Assembly: GCF_018070565.1 (NCBI RefSeq)
Contig: NZ_JAGPXL010000005.1
Location: 62,001 to 126,000 of the forward strand
DNA: 64,000 nt
Source: Streptomyces sp. B93
Lineage (GTDB): Bacteria; Actinomycetota; Actinomycetes; Streptomycetales; Streptomycetaceae
Reading direction: 5' to 3'
How positions within the stretch are numbered: the first letter of the stretch is position 1; each line of letters opens with the position of its first letter. Below are positions 27,611-36,655 of this stretch, piece after piece. Position numbers and translations under genes: made by a program. The notes beneath the pieces are model-generated. The model was not told where the DNA came from. It was given only the letters and a program-made list of their open reading frames with translations, and did no database searches.

Positions 27611-28639
27611 GTGACCACGGTGCCAACGGTCCATGAGGGAATTCCGACCGAAGCACACGGAAATGCACGCACCGGCAGCCTCAGGGAACTCGTAGACCGA
27701 ACGCTGTACATGCCTTTTCCCTTCCAGCGCCATCCCCAGGAATCCCAGGCGGAATCCGCCGTCGAAACCTGGCTGCGCACCTGGGGACTGACCGACGACC
27801 CTGCCGTGTCGGACATGATCGAGCGCACGCGCCCCGCACAACTGGCGTCCTACAACAGCCCCACCGTGGACGCGGAAATACTCCAGCTCGTCGCCCTTCA
27901 GATCGCCTACCAATTCGTCTTCGACGACGCGGCGGAAGAAGTGGGCCGCCGCCACCCCGGCCGTCTGCTGCCCATGCTCTGCGAGAGCGTGGCGATCCTC
28001 CGCGACGACCAGCCACCCACCACCGGCCTCGGCGCCGCCCTGTCCGACCTGCACCGACAGGTCCGCGAGCGGTGCACGCCGGGACAGGCGGCGCGGTGGG
28101 CCTGGAAGAGCCGGGAGTACGTGCACGGTCTGCTGTACGAGTCGGTGGCCCAGACACAGTCCGCCCCCGTGGGCGTCGGCCTGAGCTGTTCGGTGCGCTC
28201 GCTCATCGCGGGAGTCGAGCCCTTCTACCCGCTCTACGAGGCCGCTCAGCCCCGCGAACTGACCCCCGCCGAACTCCACGACCCCGCGATGCGGCGCCTG
28301 GAACGGCTGTGCGCCGACGCCGCCGTCTGGATCCCCGACCTCTTCTCCGCCGTGAAGGAGCACCGCGCGGGCGGCCTGATCAACCTGGCCCTCGCCTATC
28401 AGCGCGCGGGCCGCTACCCCCTCCCGCAGGCGGTGACCCTCGCCGTTCGCAGGATCAACCGCACGATCGCCGAGATCCAGAGACTGTACGAGGAGATCGG
28501 ACCCCGGCTGACTCCCGCCGGGATCGGGTACGTGGAGGGCATGACCGGCTGGATCCGCGGCTGCTACTACTGGTCCCGCACCGTGCCGCGGTACGCGGAC
28601 GCCACCGAACCGCTCGCGCTGTCCTCCAAGGGCGCTTAG
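27611..28639 (+). CDS. class I terpene synthase with altered NSE motif
   Basis: 342 residues from the GTG at 27611 (second GTG at 27620 possible). The aspartate-rich motif is FVFDDAAEE (Asp105, Asp106, Glu109). The NSE triad region reads IPDLFSAVKE: Ser246 and Glu250 are present, but the usual metal-binding Asn is Pro242. The C-terminal RY pair (Arg327-Tyr328 in RTVPRY) is kept. The length and helical pattern fit bacterial sesqui- or diterpene synthases, which ionise a prenyl diphosphate with three Mg2+ ions. It is not epi-isozizaene, geosmin or 2-methylisoborneol synthase by its motifs. It is probably co-transcribed with the P450 upstream; the product is unknown. Confidence 0.82.
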   Translation: MTTVPTVHEGIPTEAHGNARTGSLRELVDRTLYMPFPFQRHPQESQAESAVETWLRTWGLTDDPAVSDMIERTRPAQLASYNSPTVDAEILQLVALQIAYQFVFDDAAEEVGRRHPGRLLPMLCESVAILRDDQPPTTGLGAALSDLHRQVRERCTPGQAARWAWKSREYVHGLLYESVAQTQSAPVGVGLSCSVRSLIAGVEPFYPLYEAAQPRELTPAELHDPAMRRLERLCADAAVWIPDLFSAVKEHRAGGLINLALAYQRAGRYPLPQAVTLAVRRINRTIAEIQRLYEEIGPRLTPAGIGYVEGMTGWIRGCYYWSRTVPRYADATEPLALSSKGA

Positions 28640-28819
28640 CCGTCTTGCAAGGGCGCCCAAACAAGCAACGCTACCCGAAGGGCGGGCCGGGAACCCGGGA
28701 CCGCTGAAATTTCACCCGTACCTGTCATCCTCACTTGGCAATGCGCTGAGGGCGCCCGCGACCCCGGCGTACGCTCGGCGCTCACCCCCGAGGACCAACG
28801 ACAGGAAGCGGTACCGCAC

Positions 28820-31732
28820 ATGGTGCATGGGTCGCGGCAACCGATCGGCGCGCCTCGCTCACTGATCGAACGTCAGCTGGAACTCGAGGCGCTCGACTCC
28901 GCGCTGTCGCGACTCTGCGACTCCGGTGACGCGGTGGCACGCGCACGGCACGGCGGGCTGCTCGCGTTCACCGGCCCGGCAGGGCTGGGGAAGACGGCGC
29001 TGATGACGGAGGCCCGGGTCCGCGCCACGGCCCGCGGCTGCACGGTGCTCTCCGGCCGGGGCGGTGAGACGGCCCAGGAACTGGCGTTCCATGTGGTCCG
29101 CCAGCTCGTCCAGCCGGTCCTGGCGGCGATGGAGGAGACGGAACGCCACGCCTTCCTGGGCAGTTGGTACGACATCGTCGCCACCGCGCTCGGCCTCGAG
29201 GCCACGAACACCGACCACACCCCGGACCCGACCGGGGTCCGCGACGGTCTGGACTGGGTCATGACCCGGCTCGCGGTCAAGAACGCGCCCGTCGTCCTGC
29301 TCCTGGACGACGTGCACTGGTCGGACAGTGAGTCCCTCGACTGGCTGACCTCCTTCGCCGCGAGGGCCGCGGACCTGCCGATGCTGATCGTCGCCGCCTA
29401 CCGGCCCGACGACCTGCCCGCCGAAGCGGGCGCCTTCCGCGCCCTGTTCACCGGGCACGGCGGCCGTCCCTACCCCCTGGTGCCGCTCTCCACCGCCGGT
29501 GTCGCGAGGATCGTGCGCGCTGAGGTGGGGGAGGCGGCCGGGGACGACTTCTGCCACGAGTGCTGGGAGGTCACCAGCGGAAGCCCGTTCGAGACGGTCG
29601 AACTCGCCATCCGGCTCGCCGAACGGAACCTGAAGGGCACCAAGGACGACCTGCCCGTGATGCGGGACCTGGCGTCGGCGGTCAAGGGCCCCGGACTCAT
29701 CGAGCGCCTCCAGCAACTCGGAACGGCCACCTTCCGCTTCGCCCAGGCCGTGGCCGTACTCGGGACACCCGCCGACCCCGACCTCGCCGCGGGCGTCGCC
29801 GTGATCGGCGGCGCCGAGGCGGCCAGGGAGGCGACCCGCACGCTGCGCGCCGCACGGATCCTGGCCGCCGAGGCACCCGGGGGTGGCCTGGAGTTCGTGC
29901 ACCCGCTGATCGCCACGGCCATCTACCGGTCCATCACCCCCAGCATCCGGGTGGGCATGCACAACGCGGCCGCGGTGTCCGTCCGCGCCGCCGGGTACGG
30001 CCCCACCGCCGCCGCGCGGCACCTGCTGGAGGTCCCCTGCGAGGGAAAGCCCGAGGCGGTCGAGTGCCTCCGGGACGCGGCACGCGAATACCTGCGCGCC
30101 GGTGCCCCGGAGGCCGCCCGGCGCCTGCTGACCCGCGCGCTCCAGGAACCGCCGCTCGCGGAGGACCGCGCCGCGCTGCTGCACGAACTCGCCGGAGCCA
30201 CCTTCCTGATCGAGCCCACGGCCACGGTGGCCCACCTGAGGGAGGTGCTCGCCGAACCCGGCGTCTCGCCCGACCTGCGCGCCTCGATCGTCTACCGGCT
30301 CACCCAGGCACTCGCCCACACCGACCGGATGGCGGAGGCGGCGACCGTGGCGGCCGAGGAGATGCACAACGCCCCCAACGCCCGCATCCGGCTGCGGATG
30401 CAGGCAGACCACCTGGTCTGGAGCGCGTTCCGCACCGACGAACCCGACTCCGCCGCCCGTTCGCGCAGGCTGACCCAGCTGGCCGACCGGCTCGCCACCC
30501 GCCGGGGACTGGAGGAGCGGTACGTCCTGGGGCTGCGGGCGTGGGACGCCCTGGTGCGCGGCGAGTCCCGGCACACCGTCCTCACCTGCGCCGGCAAGGC
30601 CCTGCGCGGCGGCATGAGCTGGACCGACGAGAACCGGGGCTTCGAGGTGCCGGTGTCGGTCGCGCTGGCGTACATGTACTGCGACCAGCCGCGCCGCGCC
30701 GAGGAACTGTTCACCAAGGGCATATCCGAATGCGCGGGCAGGGGCTGGCGAGGCAGCCATCTGGCGCTGGGCCAGACCCTCTTCGGGTACATCCGCTACC
30801 GGCGCGGCCTGCTCGCGGAGGCCGAGCAGTACGCCCGCGAGGGCCTGCGCACCGCAGAACGGGTGGAAGGCGCCGTCCCCGCCCAGTGGTTCGCCGTCGG
30901 AGTACTGGTGCAGACCCTGCTGGCCCGCGGCCGGACCGCGGACGCGCGGCAACTGGCCGACAGCTACCGCTACGGCGAGGTCGTCCCGAACGCCGTCATC
31001 TACCCCGACCCCCGCACCGTCCACGCCCAGTTGCTGATAGCCGAGGGACACAACACCACGGCCGAACGGCTGCTGACCGAGGTGGGGGAGCGGCTGGACG
31101 CGCGAGGCTGGCGCAATCCGGGGTGGTGCTCCTGGCAGCTGGACCTGGCGGACTCGCTCGCCCCGACGGCCCCGGCACGGGCGGCAGAGCTGGCCCGGGA
31201 CGCGGTGAAGCGGGCCCGGGACTTCGGGGCGGCGTCGGTGATCGGCCAGGCACTGCACACCGAGGCCCGGGTGACCGGGGGCCCGGCGGCGCTGGACCTC
31301 TACGAGGAGGCGGTGGAGCAGTTGCTGACGTCACCGGCCGCCTATGAGCTGGCCCGGGCCCTGGTCGGGCACGGTGCCGCGCTCTCGCGCAACGGCCGGG
31401 TCCAGGAGGCCGCCGACCGGCTGTACCAGGGACTGGAGACGGCGGTCCACTGCGGCGCCGAGGAACTGGCCGTGCGGGCGCGCAACGAACTGGCCGCCGC
31501 GGGGCTGCGCCCGCTGCCGCTGCGCTACCCGCAGACCGACACCCTCACCGCGCACGAGCGCAAGGCCGCCGAGATGACGGCGCTGGGCCACCCGGTGGCG
31601 GTGGTCGCCAAGGACCTGCGCCTCACCGAGCAGGGGGTACGACAGCTGCTGTCCGCCGTGTACCGCAAGATCGGCACGGATGCGGCCGGCCTGGCTGCCG
31701 CGCTGGAGACGTTCCCCCGGCCAAGGGCGTGA
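28820..31732 (+). CDS. LAL-type (large ATP-binding LuxR-like) regulator
   Basis: 970 residues from the ATG at 28820. An N-terminal AAA/STAND ATPase carries Walker A GPAGLGKTAL (residues 52-61) and Walker B VVLLLDDVHWSDSES (~155-170). A long helical repeat region (~380-890) follows, TPR-like. The final ~60 residues (LTAHERKAAEMTALGHPVAVVAKDLRLTEQGVRQLLSAVYRKIG) occupy the LuxR helix-turn-helix position but are degenerate: the usual RTVexH recognition helix reads QGVRQLL. LAL proteins often activate adjacent biosynthetic genes, and this one directly follows the terpene locus, 180 bases on. DNA binding is plausible but less certain than for a canonical LuxR domain. Confidence 0.85.
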   Translation: MVHGSRQPIGAPRSLIERQLELEALDSALSRLCDSGDAVARARHGGLLAFTGPAGLGKTALMTEARVRATARGCTVLSGRGGETAQELAFHVVRQLVQPVLAAMEETERHAFLGSWYDIVATALGLEATNTDHTPDPTGVRDGLDWVMTRLAVKNAPVVLLLDDVHWSDSESLDWLTSFAARAADLPMLIVAAYRPDDLPAEAGAFRALFTGHGGRPYPLVPLSTAGVARIVRAEVGEAAGDDFCHECWEVTSGSPFETVELAIRLAERNLKGTKDDLPVMRDLASAVKGPGLIERLQQLGTATFRFAQAVAVLGTPADPDLAAGVAVIGGAEAAREATRTLRAARILAAEAPGGGLEFVHPLIATAIYRSITPSIRVGMHNAAAVSVRAAGYGPTAAARHLLEVPCEGKPEAVECLRDAAREYLRAGAPEAARRLLTRALQEPPLAEDRAALLHELAGATFLIEPTATVAHLREVLAEPGVSPDLRASIVYRLTQALAHTDRMAEAATVAAEEMHNAPNARIRLRMQADHLVWSAFRTDEPDSAARSRRLTQLADRLATRRGLEERYVLGLRAWDALVRGESRHTVLTCAGKALRGGMSWTDENRGFEVPVSVALAYMYCDQPRRAEELFTKGISECAGRGWRGSHLALGQTLFGYIRYRRGLLAEAEQYAREGLRTAERVEGAVPAQWFAVGVLVQTLLARGRTADARQLADSYRYGEVVPNAVIYPDPRTVHAQLLIAEGHNTTAERLLTEVGERLDARGWRNPGWCSWQLDLADSLAPTAPARAAELARDAVKRARDFGAASVIGQALHTEARVTGGPAALDLYEEAVEQLLTSPAAYELARALVGHGAALSRNGRVQEAADRLYQGLETAVHCGAEELAVRARNELAAAGLRPLPLRYPQTDTLTAHERKAAEMTALGHPVAVVAKDLRLTEQGVRQLLSAVYRKIGTDAAGLAAALETFPRPRA

Positions 31733-31799
31733 CGTACCCTCGAACATAGGTGATTTCCCGTTCAATTTATGGCGAGTCAATCCACGTCCGGAGGTCGCC

Positions 31800-32219
31800 A
31801 TGGACGTCCTGGTGCTCATCGGCCGCATCCTCTTCGTGGTCCTCTTCCTCTCCTCCGCCGTCGCCCACCTCACCCAGTCCCGCTCGATGGCCGCCTACGC
31901 CACCTCCCGGGGCCTGCCCGCGGCGCTGCCCGCCACCGTCGGCAGCGGGGTGCTGATGCTGGCCGGGGCGCTGAGCGTGGTGCTCGGTGTCTGGGCCGAC
32001 CTGGGGGCGCTGCTGCTGGTGGTCTTCCTGGTCCCCACCGCGCTGCTGATGCATGCGTTCTGGAAGGAGACCGAGCCGCAGAACCGCCAGCTGGAGATGA
32101 TCCAGTTCTTCAAGGACCTGTCGCTCGCGGGGGCGTCGCTGATGCTGCTCGCGTTCTTCGCGTACGCGGGTGACGACCTCGGTCTGACGATCACCGGCCC
32201 GCTCTTCGACCTCGGCTGA
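31800..32219 (+). CDS. DoxX-family membrane protein
   Basis: 139 residues from the ATG at 31800, with CGGAGG five bases before. Four hydrophobic helices are visible, with the family's N-terminal IGRILFVVLFLSSAVAHL and the middle SRGLPAALPATVGSGVLMLAGALSVVLG, then FKDLSLAGASLMLLAFF. DoxX/MauE-like proteins are linked to quinone or thiol redox in the membrane, but most members are uncharacterised. It sits alone between the LAL regulator and an Rv1733c-like gene. Confidence 0.88.
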   Translation: MDVLVLIGRILFVVLFLSSAVAHLTQSRSMAAYATSRGLPAALPATVGSGVLMLAGALSVVLGVWADLGALLLVVFLVPTALLMHAFWKETEPQNRQLEMIQFFKDLSLAGASLMLLAFFAYAGDDLGLTITGPLFDLG

Positions 32220-32325
32220 CGCGGACCGGGCGTCGGGGGCGCGGCCCCGACGGGACGGTGCCGTTCGGGGCGGGCGGGAGCACACTGGAAGGGTGCCGTC
32301 GGTGCTCACAAGGGGGTGTCGGCCG

Positions 32326-32907
32326 ATGCCCGGGTCACGGCGTACCAGGGTGCGGATGTGGCGGTGGCGGAGCAGTCCGCTGAAGCGGCGCTGCGATGTC
32401 ATCGAGGCCTGGGTGGTGCTGCTCGGGTGGGTGTGCGCGCTGCTGGGCGGCGTACTGGCGGGGCTGGGTGCGGCGTACGCGGTGCAGGGCGCGGCCGACG
32501 GGCAGCGGGCCGAGCGCCGTCAGGTGACGGCGGAACTCGTCGAGGACGCCGGGGACCAGGTGCCGTCCCGGGTGCCGTCCGACTACCGGGTGTGGGCCGA
32601 GGTCCGCTGGACCGAACCCGACGGCGCCACCCGCACCGACGAGGCCCGGGTACCGGCGAACACCCCGGCGGGCGGTGAGGTCACCGTGTGGACCGACGGC
32701 GACGGCAGGATCACCGCGCCGCCGCTGAGCGCGGGCGAGGCCCGGCTGCACATGGCCGCGGGCGGTGTGCTGACGGCGCTGGGGGCCGGGGGGACGGTCC
32801 TGGTCACCGTATGGCTGGTGCGGCTCGGTCTGGAGCGGCAGCGGATGGCGCAGTGGGAGGCGGACTGGGAGCGGTTCGACACCCCGCGCGGCTGGAAGAC
32901 CGGCTGA
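32326..32907 (+). CDS. Rv1733c-like two-TM membrane protein
   Basis: 193 residues from the ATG at 32326, chosen because AAGGGGGTG lies about eight bases upstream; the frame also opens at a GTG at 32293. A basic N-terminus precedes the first helix (VVLLGWVCALLGGVLAGLGAAYAV). An extracytoplasmic domain of ~85 residues (DYRVWAEVRWTEPDGATRTDEARV ... VWTDGDGRI) lies before the second helix (GGVLTALGAGGTVLVTVWLVRLGL), and a charged tail WERFDTPRGWKTG ends the protein. This two-helix layout with the RVPANTPAGGEVTVWTD region is that of the Rv1733c family, of unknown function. Confidence 0.82.
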   Translation: MPGSRRTRVRMWRWRSSPLKRRCDVIEAWVVLLGWVCALLGGVLAGLGAAYAVQGAADGQRAERRQVTAELVEDAGDQVPSRVPSDYRVWAEVRWTEPDGATRTDEARVPANTPAGGEVTVWTDGDGRITAPPLSAGEARLHMAAGGVLTALGAGGTVLVTVWLVRLGLERQRMAQWEADWERFDTPRGWKTG

Positions 32908-32956
32908 CGGCGTCCCGCTCCGGGCGCCGGGTCCCCGGGGCAGGACGGGGGAGCCG

Positions 32957-34255
32957 TCAGGCCAGGGCGAAGTACCGCAGCCACACGTACGCGGCCGCGA
33001 GACCCACCGTGGCCGTCGTGACGACCAGGCCGTACTTGGTGAACTGCCAGAAGGAGATCGGCTGGCGGCTGCGCTCGGCGATGCCGAGGACGACCACGTT
33101 GGCGCTGGCGCCGATCGCGGTGGCGTTGCCGCCGAGGTCGGCGCCGAGCGCGAGGGCCCACCACATGACGTGGTCGCCGTCGCCGCCCATGGAGGTCACC
33201 AGGTCGGAGGTGATGGGGGCCATGGTGGCGACGTAGGGGATGTTGTCGACGATGCCGGACAGTACGGCCGAGGCGCTCAGCAGGATCATGGACCCGCCGA
33301 GTTCGTTGTCGCCGATGGCGTCGGCGAGGGTCTTGGAGATCTCGCTGATCACTCCGGTCTCGATGAGGCCGCCGATCATGATGAAGAGTCCGGCGAAGAA
33401 GGCCAGGGTGGGCCACTCGACCTCGCGCAGGACGTCTCCGGTCTGCACGCTGGAGACGGCGACGAGGAGTCCCGCGCCGAGGAGGGCGACGACGCTGGGC
33501 TCGTAGTGCAGGACGGGGTGCAGCACGAACCCGGCGACCACTAGGGCCAGCACGACCAGGCCCTGGACGAGCAGCCGGGGGTCGTGGATGGCCTCGCGCT
33601 CCTCCAGCGCCATGACCTCGGCGGCGCGCTTCTCGTCGTAGCGGAAGGACTTGCGGAACAGGAAGCGGCACAGGGCGATCAGCACCAGGATCAGCACCGC
33701 TGACAGCGGGGCCATGTGCACCAGGAAGTCGTTGAAGGTCAGCCCGGCTCGGCTGGCGATGATGATGTTGGGCGGGTCACCGACCAGGGTCGCGGCGCCA
33801 CCGATGTTCGAGGCGAGGACCTCGGCGATCAGGAAGGGCGCCGCGGGCAGCGCCAGCCGTTCGCACACCAGCAGGGTCACCGGGGCGATCAGCAGCACGG
33901 TGGTGACGTTGTCGAGCAGCGCCGAGGCCATGGCCGTGATCACGATGAGCATGACCATGACCCGGAAGGGCCTGGCCTTGGCCCGTTTCACCGACCAGAT
34001 CGCCAGATACTCGAACATGCCGGTCTTCTTCAGCACTCCGACGATCATCATCATGCCCAGCAGCAGGAAGATGACGTTCCAGTCGACGCCCGAGTGCTCG
34101 GAGTAGAAGGCCGACTTGTCGTCCGTCGCACCGATGGCCAGCATCAGCGCCGCGCCGCCGAGGGCCGCGGCCACGCGGTGGATCTTCTCGCTGATGATCA
34201 GGGCGTACGCGCCGACGAAGACGACGATCGCCGCCCAGCTGTGCCAGTCGTTCAC
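32957..34255 (-). CDS. ArsB/NhaD-type ion permease, copy 1
   Basis: 432 residues, about 11-12 membrane helices. The family signatures are present: LLDNVTTVLLIAPVT, LASNIGGAATLVGDPPNIIIASRAGLTFNDFL and, in the second half, SGIVDNIPYVATMAPITSDL and ADLGGNATAIGASANVVV. These paired motifs mark the IT-superfamily ArsB/NhaD group, which moves anions or Na+ across the membrane; the substrate is not settled by sequence. A second copy at 44080-45378 differs at only about 22 residues, and 524 nucleotides (33018-33541 here) are identical between them. It lies next to a Na+/H+ antiporter gene on the same strand. Confidence 0.9.
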   Translation of the reverse strand: MNDWHSWAAIVVFVGAYALIISEKIHRVAAALGGAALMLAIGATDDKSAFYSEHSGVDWNVIFLLLGMMMIVGVLKKTGMFEYLAIWSVKRAKARPFRVMVMLIVITAMASALLDNVTTVLLIAPVTLLVCERLALPAAPFLIAEVLASNIGGAATLVGDPPNIIIASRAGLTFNDFLVHMAPLSAVLILVLIALCRFLFRKSFRYDEKRAAEVMALEEREAIHDPRLLVQGLVVLALVVAGFVLHPVLHYEPSVVALLGAGLLVAVSSVQTGDVLREVEWPTLAFFAGLFIMIGGLIETGVISEISKTLADAIGDNELGGSMILLSASAVLSGIVDNIPYVATMAPITSDLVTSMGGDGDHVMWWALALGADLGGNATAIGASANVVVLGIAERSRQPISFWQFTKYGLVVTTATVGLAAAYVWLRYFALA

Positions 34256-34334
34256 GATTCTCCGACGTGTCGTGTTGTCGGGCGGCGGCCGGATCGGCCA
34301 CCGCCCGTCCGTACGGGGGGCTGGTGCGGACGCC

Positions 34335-35573
34335 TCAGGCGTCGACCCGCGCGGCCTTGTCCCCCGGTGAGCGGGGTGCCGGTGTGCCGCCGTCCACTCC
34401 GGCCAGGTCCTCGACGTCGAAGAGACGGGCGATCGGTACGTCGGTCGAGCTGTGCGCCACGATCGAGAACGCGATGCACACGGCGATGAGGGTGAACGCC
34501 TCCTCGCCCTGCGGGATACCGGCCTGGAGGACCAGCAGCCCGTACACCACCGACGCGAAGCCCTTCGGCCCGAACCAGGCGGCGACCAGCTTCTCCTGGC
34601 GGGTGAAACGGGTGCCGAGCAGCGACAGCAGCAGCGACGCCGGGCGGATCAGCACGATGGCCAGGACCACGGCCACATAGCCGCCGACGGACAGGTCACC
34701 GAAGAGCGACGGCGTCAGCAGCGCGCCGAACACCAGCAGGGCCGCGAACTTGGCCAGCTCCGCCAGCGCCTCGCCCAGCGGCTCGAACGCCTCCTTGGCC
34801 TCCGGCGAGTAGGCGGTGAGCACGGCACCCGCGGAGAACGCCGCCAGGTAGGGGTTGGCGTGCGTCAGATGGCAGGCGGCGTACAGGATCACACCGATCG
34901 CCAACGGCAGCAGCGGCTGGAGCTTGGGCTCCGCGCCCAGCAGCCGGAACCGGACCAGCGCGATCACCGCCAGCGGCAGCACGACACCGAAGACCAGGCC
35001 GAGTACCAGCTCCAGCAGGATCATCGGCAGGTCGGACTCCACGTGCCCCCGGGTCGGCCCGGCCGCGGCGATGAAGATGAGGACCACCGGCAGGGCGAGC
35101 CCGTCGTTGATGCCGCTCTCCACGTTCAGCAACTGCCGCAGCTTCGCCGGGACTTCCTTGCGGCCGACGATCGCCGAGGCGAACACCGGGTCGGTGGGCG
35201 CCAGTACGGCACCGACCAGGAACGACGTCGTCCAGTCCAGGCCCACCAGGAAGTGCGTGATCAGCGCCATGCCGATGAACGCGAGCGGCATGCCGAGGCC
35301 CAGCGCGCGGGCCGGGTTCCGCCAGTTCTCGCGCAGCTTGGGGAAGGAGACGTGCATACCGTCGGTGAACAGCACCGCGAACAGCGCCAGGTCGGCCGTG
35401 ACCGACACCATCTCGCTCTCGGGGGTGATGTGGATCAGCCCGAGGAAACCGTCGCTGACGAGAGCGCCGCCCACGAGGAAGAGGAACGACGTCGACAGCA
35501 CGGTCCGGGCGGCCAGACCTGACAGCAGCACCGCTATGAGCAGCGCCACCCCGAAGACCACGACGAGCACCAT
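34335..35573 (-). CDS. cation:proton antiporter (CPA1 Na+/H+ type)
   Basis: About 412 residues from the ATG at 35573 (GCGGGGGTCC upstream); the frame is open to a GTG at 35636. Roughly 12 membrane helices. The ion-site motif is LVGAVLAPTDPVFASAIVGRKEVP followed by LRQLLNVESGINDGLALPVVLIF, the paired TDP and ESGxNDG of CPA1 exchangers. Later helices include FGPKGFASVVYGLL. It exchanges Na+ (or K+) for H+ at the cytoplasmic membrane. The gene is upstream of the ArsB/NhaD permease with ~80 bases between, so they may be co-transcribed. Confidence 0.92.
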   Translation of the reverse strand: MVLVVVFGVALLIAVLLSGLAARTVLSTSFLFLVGGALVSDGFLGLIHITPESEMVSVTADLALFAVLFTDGMHVSFPKLRENWRNPARALGLGMPLAFIGMALITHFLVGLDWTTSFLVGAVLAPTDPVFASAIVGRKEVPAKLRQLLNVESGINDGLALPVVLIFIAAAGPTRGHVESDLPMILLELVLGLVFGVVLPLAVIALVRFRLLGAEPKLQPLLPLAIGVILYAACHLTHANPYLAAFSAGAVLTAYSPEAKEAFEPLGEALAELAKFAALLVFGALLTPSLFGDLSVGGYVAVVLAIVLIRPASLLLSLLGTRFTRQEKLVAAWFGPKGFASVVYGLLVLQAGIPQGEEAFTLIAVCIAFSIVAHSSTDVPIARLFDVEDLAGVDGGTPAPRSPGDKAARVDA

Positions 35574-35794
35574 GACCCGGACCCCCGCATCGACAAAGAG
35601 ACTTCCGTCAAGACCGCCGACCAGGCTTCCCGGCACACCGCTGGGAACCCTACACCGCCTTTACGCGGCATTGACAGGGGGTCTTCATGCACTGAGAGGC
35701 CGTCTTCGTTGCCGGATTCCGGCATGCTGGGCGTCCCGGGTGCTGCCGCGCGGGGGCCTCAACGGCGGGGCGCCCGGGGCGGCATGCTGCCGTC

Positions 35795-36553
35795 ATGGTC
35801 AGCGTGACGCACACGGTCCTCCTCGAAGCCGTGCCCCGTATCTGGTTCCTGAAGGCCCTCGCCGAACTGCGCGAACTCGCGGAGACCAGCCGGGTCGAGC
35901 ACGGGCGGCTGGTCCTCGCGGACGGCGCCGTCGTCCCGGACGTACGACTGGTGACGGGACGGCACCTGCGCCCCGGGGCCGTCTACCGCGACGACGAGGA
36001 GACGGCCCGGGTCACGGTCCGCGCGTGGGACCGGCGCGGTGTGCGGCTCGGCATCGACGGCACCGGTCCCGACGGCAGCGTCCGGCTCGACTGCGCGCTG
36101 CGCGGCCTGGACCGCCCGCGCCTGCTGGAGGTGACCGGCGAGGCCGCGGGCACGGGCGCCTGGCCGAGCCTCCAGAGGGCCCGGGGCCGGGCCCGGTTGC
36201 GCCCCGAGGACTGGTGGGCGGCGCTCGAGGGCGGGCGCCCGTCGAACGGGGTGCCCGCGCGGGTCTGCGTCGACCACCGGCTGGCCCGTGCCGAGGTGCG
36301 GGCCGTGCCCGTGCGCACCGACTTCGACGGCCGCTGGGAGGTCCGTGTCACCGTTACGCTGCGCGGCCGCGGCCTCCTGCGCCCGCTGACCGCGATCGTC
36401 CTCGGGCTGGCCGGGGGACGGATGCGGCAGGCAGTCGTCCAGGGCCTGGACGAGACGGCCGCGCAGTGGAACGAGCAGGTGCCCCAACTCGTCGCCCAGG
36501 ACCCGGCGGAACTGCGGAAACAGCTCCCCGACGACCTCGCTCCGAGTGGCTGA
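35795..36553 (+). CDS. conserved protein of unknown function
   Basis: 252 residues from the ATG at 35795, with no obvious ribosome binding site. The first half looks like a small binding fold (ARVTVRAWDRRGVRLGIDGTGPDGSV). The C-terminal half reads VTVTLRGRGLLRPLTAIVLGLAGGRMRQAVVQGLDETAAQWNE, with a SRPBCC-like helix-after-sheet ending. No signal peptide; one moderately hydrophobic stretch (LLRPLTAIVLGLAGG). I do not recognise a family. The element repeated at 49525 starts at its stop codon, and the membrane protein and giant ATPase genes follow in the same direction. Confidence 0.65.
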   Translation: MVSVTHTVLLEAVPRIWFLKALAELRELAETSRVEHGRLVLADGAVVPDVRLVTGRHLRPGAVYRDDEETARVTVRAWDRRGVRLGIDGTGPDGSVRLDCALRGLDRPRLLEVTGEAAGTGAWPSLQRARGRARLRPEDWWAALEGGRPSNGVPARVCVDHRLARAEVRAVPVRTDFDGRWEVRVTVTLRGRGLLRPLTAIVLGLAGGRMRQAVVQGLDETAAQWNEQVPQLVAQDPAELRKQLPDDLAPSG

Positions 36554-36598
36554 CCGGCATACAGAACCCGAGGAACACTGCCGGGAACCGGCAATGCG
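36552..36598. repeat. 47-base repeated element, copy 1 (palindrome TGCCGGGAACCGGCA)
   Basis: This element and 49525-49571 share GACCGGCAT, then 12 poorly matched bases, then 26 identical bases ending in CCGGCAATGCG. The core (36579-36598) is a 6-bp inverted repeat with a 3-base centre. A half-conserved further core lies at 36656-36675. Confidence 0.65.
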
Positions 36599-36655
36599 CA
36601 CCGGCCCCTTGACCGGACAGCATGGGGCGACGGCAGGCACGACGGACCGTGCCGA

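Noticed and set aside
26207..28639. Albaflavenone (epi-isozizaene synthase/CYP170A1) cluster
   Set aside because: The P450 has CYP170-like style, but the gene order is P450 first and the synthase does not match the epi-isozizaene synthase sequence as I remember it: the aspartate-rich and NSE motifs both differ.
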